From positions 1 through 39,286 of the forward strand of contig NZ_CP019984.1 in assembly GCF_002982135.1 (NCBI RefSeq): DNA of 39,286 bases, in the 5' to 3' direction. The position numbers and the translations under genes were made by a program. The DNA comes from Pediococcus inopinatus. GTDB lineage: Bacteria > Bacillota > Bacilli > Lactobacillales > Lactobacillaceae. This document shows positions 38,471 through 39,286 of the stretch, piece by piece. Below the pieces are notes generated by a model, which ran no database searches, had not been told where the DNA came from, and worked only from the letters and a program-made list of their open reading frames with translations. Position 1 is the first letter of the stretch. Each line of letters starts with the position of its first letter.

Positions 38471-39286
38471 ATGAAACTTATTAAGTTTGGTATCAAAATT
38501 TTAGAGGTTTCGGAAATGAATTACAAGAAGTAAAAATAGATAATTTCACTTGCTTAGTTGGTAAAAATGATGCCGGAAAGTCTTCTATCTTCGACGCTAT
38601 GGATGTGTTTTTTTAACGGTTTTAAAAATATTGATTCTGATGATGCACATATAGACTCACATGGTAATCGTGCAAAAAAGGTTGAATTGTCGGGGACGTT
38701 TGATGTTGAAGATTCTCAAATAAAAATAGAATCTGTTCCAACTTCTCTGGGAGCTGAGGGATTACTTAACAGCGAAGGGCAGCTTAAAATAGTGCAAGAA
38801 ATATCTTCACCAAGCAAAAAAATAAAAATTATGGCGTTTTTACCAGATTTGGATGAGGTAAAAGATATACATACTTTGAAAAATTCGGCTTTAAAGAAAA
38901 GATTTAATAAAATTAAAGAGGATAATCATTTACCGATGGGATAAAATACCTCAAACTACTAATACACTTATGCGCAAGCAATAATATATAAAAAAAAACT
39001 CCCTGCCCAAAGTAGCATTCCTGTGAAAGTCCCTATAGACAAGGAGGGGGTAAAGATCTATGGAGTTCAATAAATAAAGGTTTGCCACTCTTCCAATTAT
39101 TTAACTGACAGGGATAATAATGATTCAGATGCTGAAATTCAAAATCCCTTGAAAGCTATAACTAAAAAAACCCTTCAAGAAAGTTACAAGAACAGCTAGA
39201 TACTATAACATCCACAATTAAAGCAGAAACAATAAAACAAGCTAATAAAACTCTTGAGAAACTAAATGAGATGGATCCTGATCTGG
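38471..39286 (+). pseudogene. OLD-family nuclease, frameshifted and cut by the window end
   Basis: First ~280 codons of the gene at 23921-25768, with many losses (first near 38496) and short scrambled stretches near 38815 and 38985. The sequence is visibly worst here, at the very end of the contig. Confidence 0.8.

Larger units (their letters stand above)
29183..39286. repeat. Plasmid unit 3 (partial) of the concatemer
   Basis: Third copy, cut off inside the OLD gene. It matches unit 2 up to about 33,090. It then loses about 75 bases net towards the end of the window, with loss density rising to the right edge. Broken res, abi, yefM, recombinase and OLD frames here are probably sequence errors. 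Confidence 0.95.

Overview
The window is about 2.7 head-to-tail copies of one small circular plasmid. The consensus unit is about 14,604 bp. Unit 1 is 1-14579, unit 2 is 14580-29182 and unit 3 (partial) is 29183-39286. The same bases recur at a spacing of 14,603-14,604, and roughly 4,000-33,000 is essentially identical from copy to copy. The first ~4 kb and the last ~6 kb carry dozens of one- or few-base losses, mostly in homopolymers. The likeliest reading is a circular plasmid assembled from long reads as an untrimmed linear concatemer with poorly polished ends, not a true multimer. Frameshifted genes near the ends should not be taken as biological decay. Unit 2 is the best reference; the one place where it seems wrong is the A-run near 16450 in repB, which unit 3 has intact.

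The host is probably a member of the Lactobacillaceae (Lactiplantibacillus/Levilactobacillus/Lacticaseibacillus/Pediococcus group). This rests on low GC, Gram-positive ribosome sites, an iteron theta-type Rep_3 initiator plus RepB/DUF536 pair of the lactococcal/lactobacillus type, and a pC221-like MobC-MobA-MobB set. Species cannot be fixed from the sequence alone.

Layout of one unit (unit 2 coordinates, continuing into unit 3): an origin with three 12-bp repeats and four 22-bp iterons (14890-15055); rep with a TTG start (15116-16045); repB (16038-~16561); type III modification gene mod (16554-18506); type III restriction gene res (18506-21118); an Abi_2/HEPN abortive-infection-like gene (21138-22217); two hairpin terminators (22306-22459); a yefM-yoeB toxin-antitoxin pair on the minus strand (22489-23056); a short tyrosine recombinase with a replaced catalytic arginine (23151-23738); an OLD-family ATPase/Toprim nuclease (23921-25768); remnants of a conjugation region (25821-26300); a higB-higA toxin-antitoxin pair (26373-27046); a palindrome-rich oriT-like region (27212-27585); and mobC-mobA-mobB (27620-29263), with mobB overlapping the end of mobA in another frame.

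Taken together this is a mobilizable, non-self-transmissible plasmid. It replicates from iterons, is stabilised by two addiction modules, and carries three apparent phage-defence layers: type III restriction-modification, a HEPN Abi protein and a solo OLD nuclease. rep, repB, mod, res and abi are on the same strand with overlapping or near-touching ends, so defence expression may be tied to replication-gene transcription. No complete conjugation machinery, transposase, rRNA, tRNA or CRISPR array is visible.
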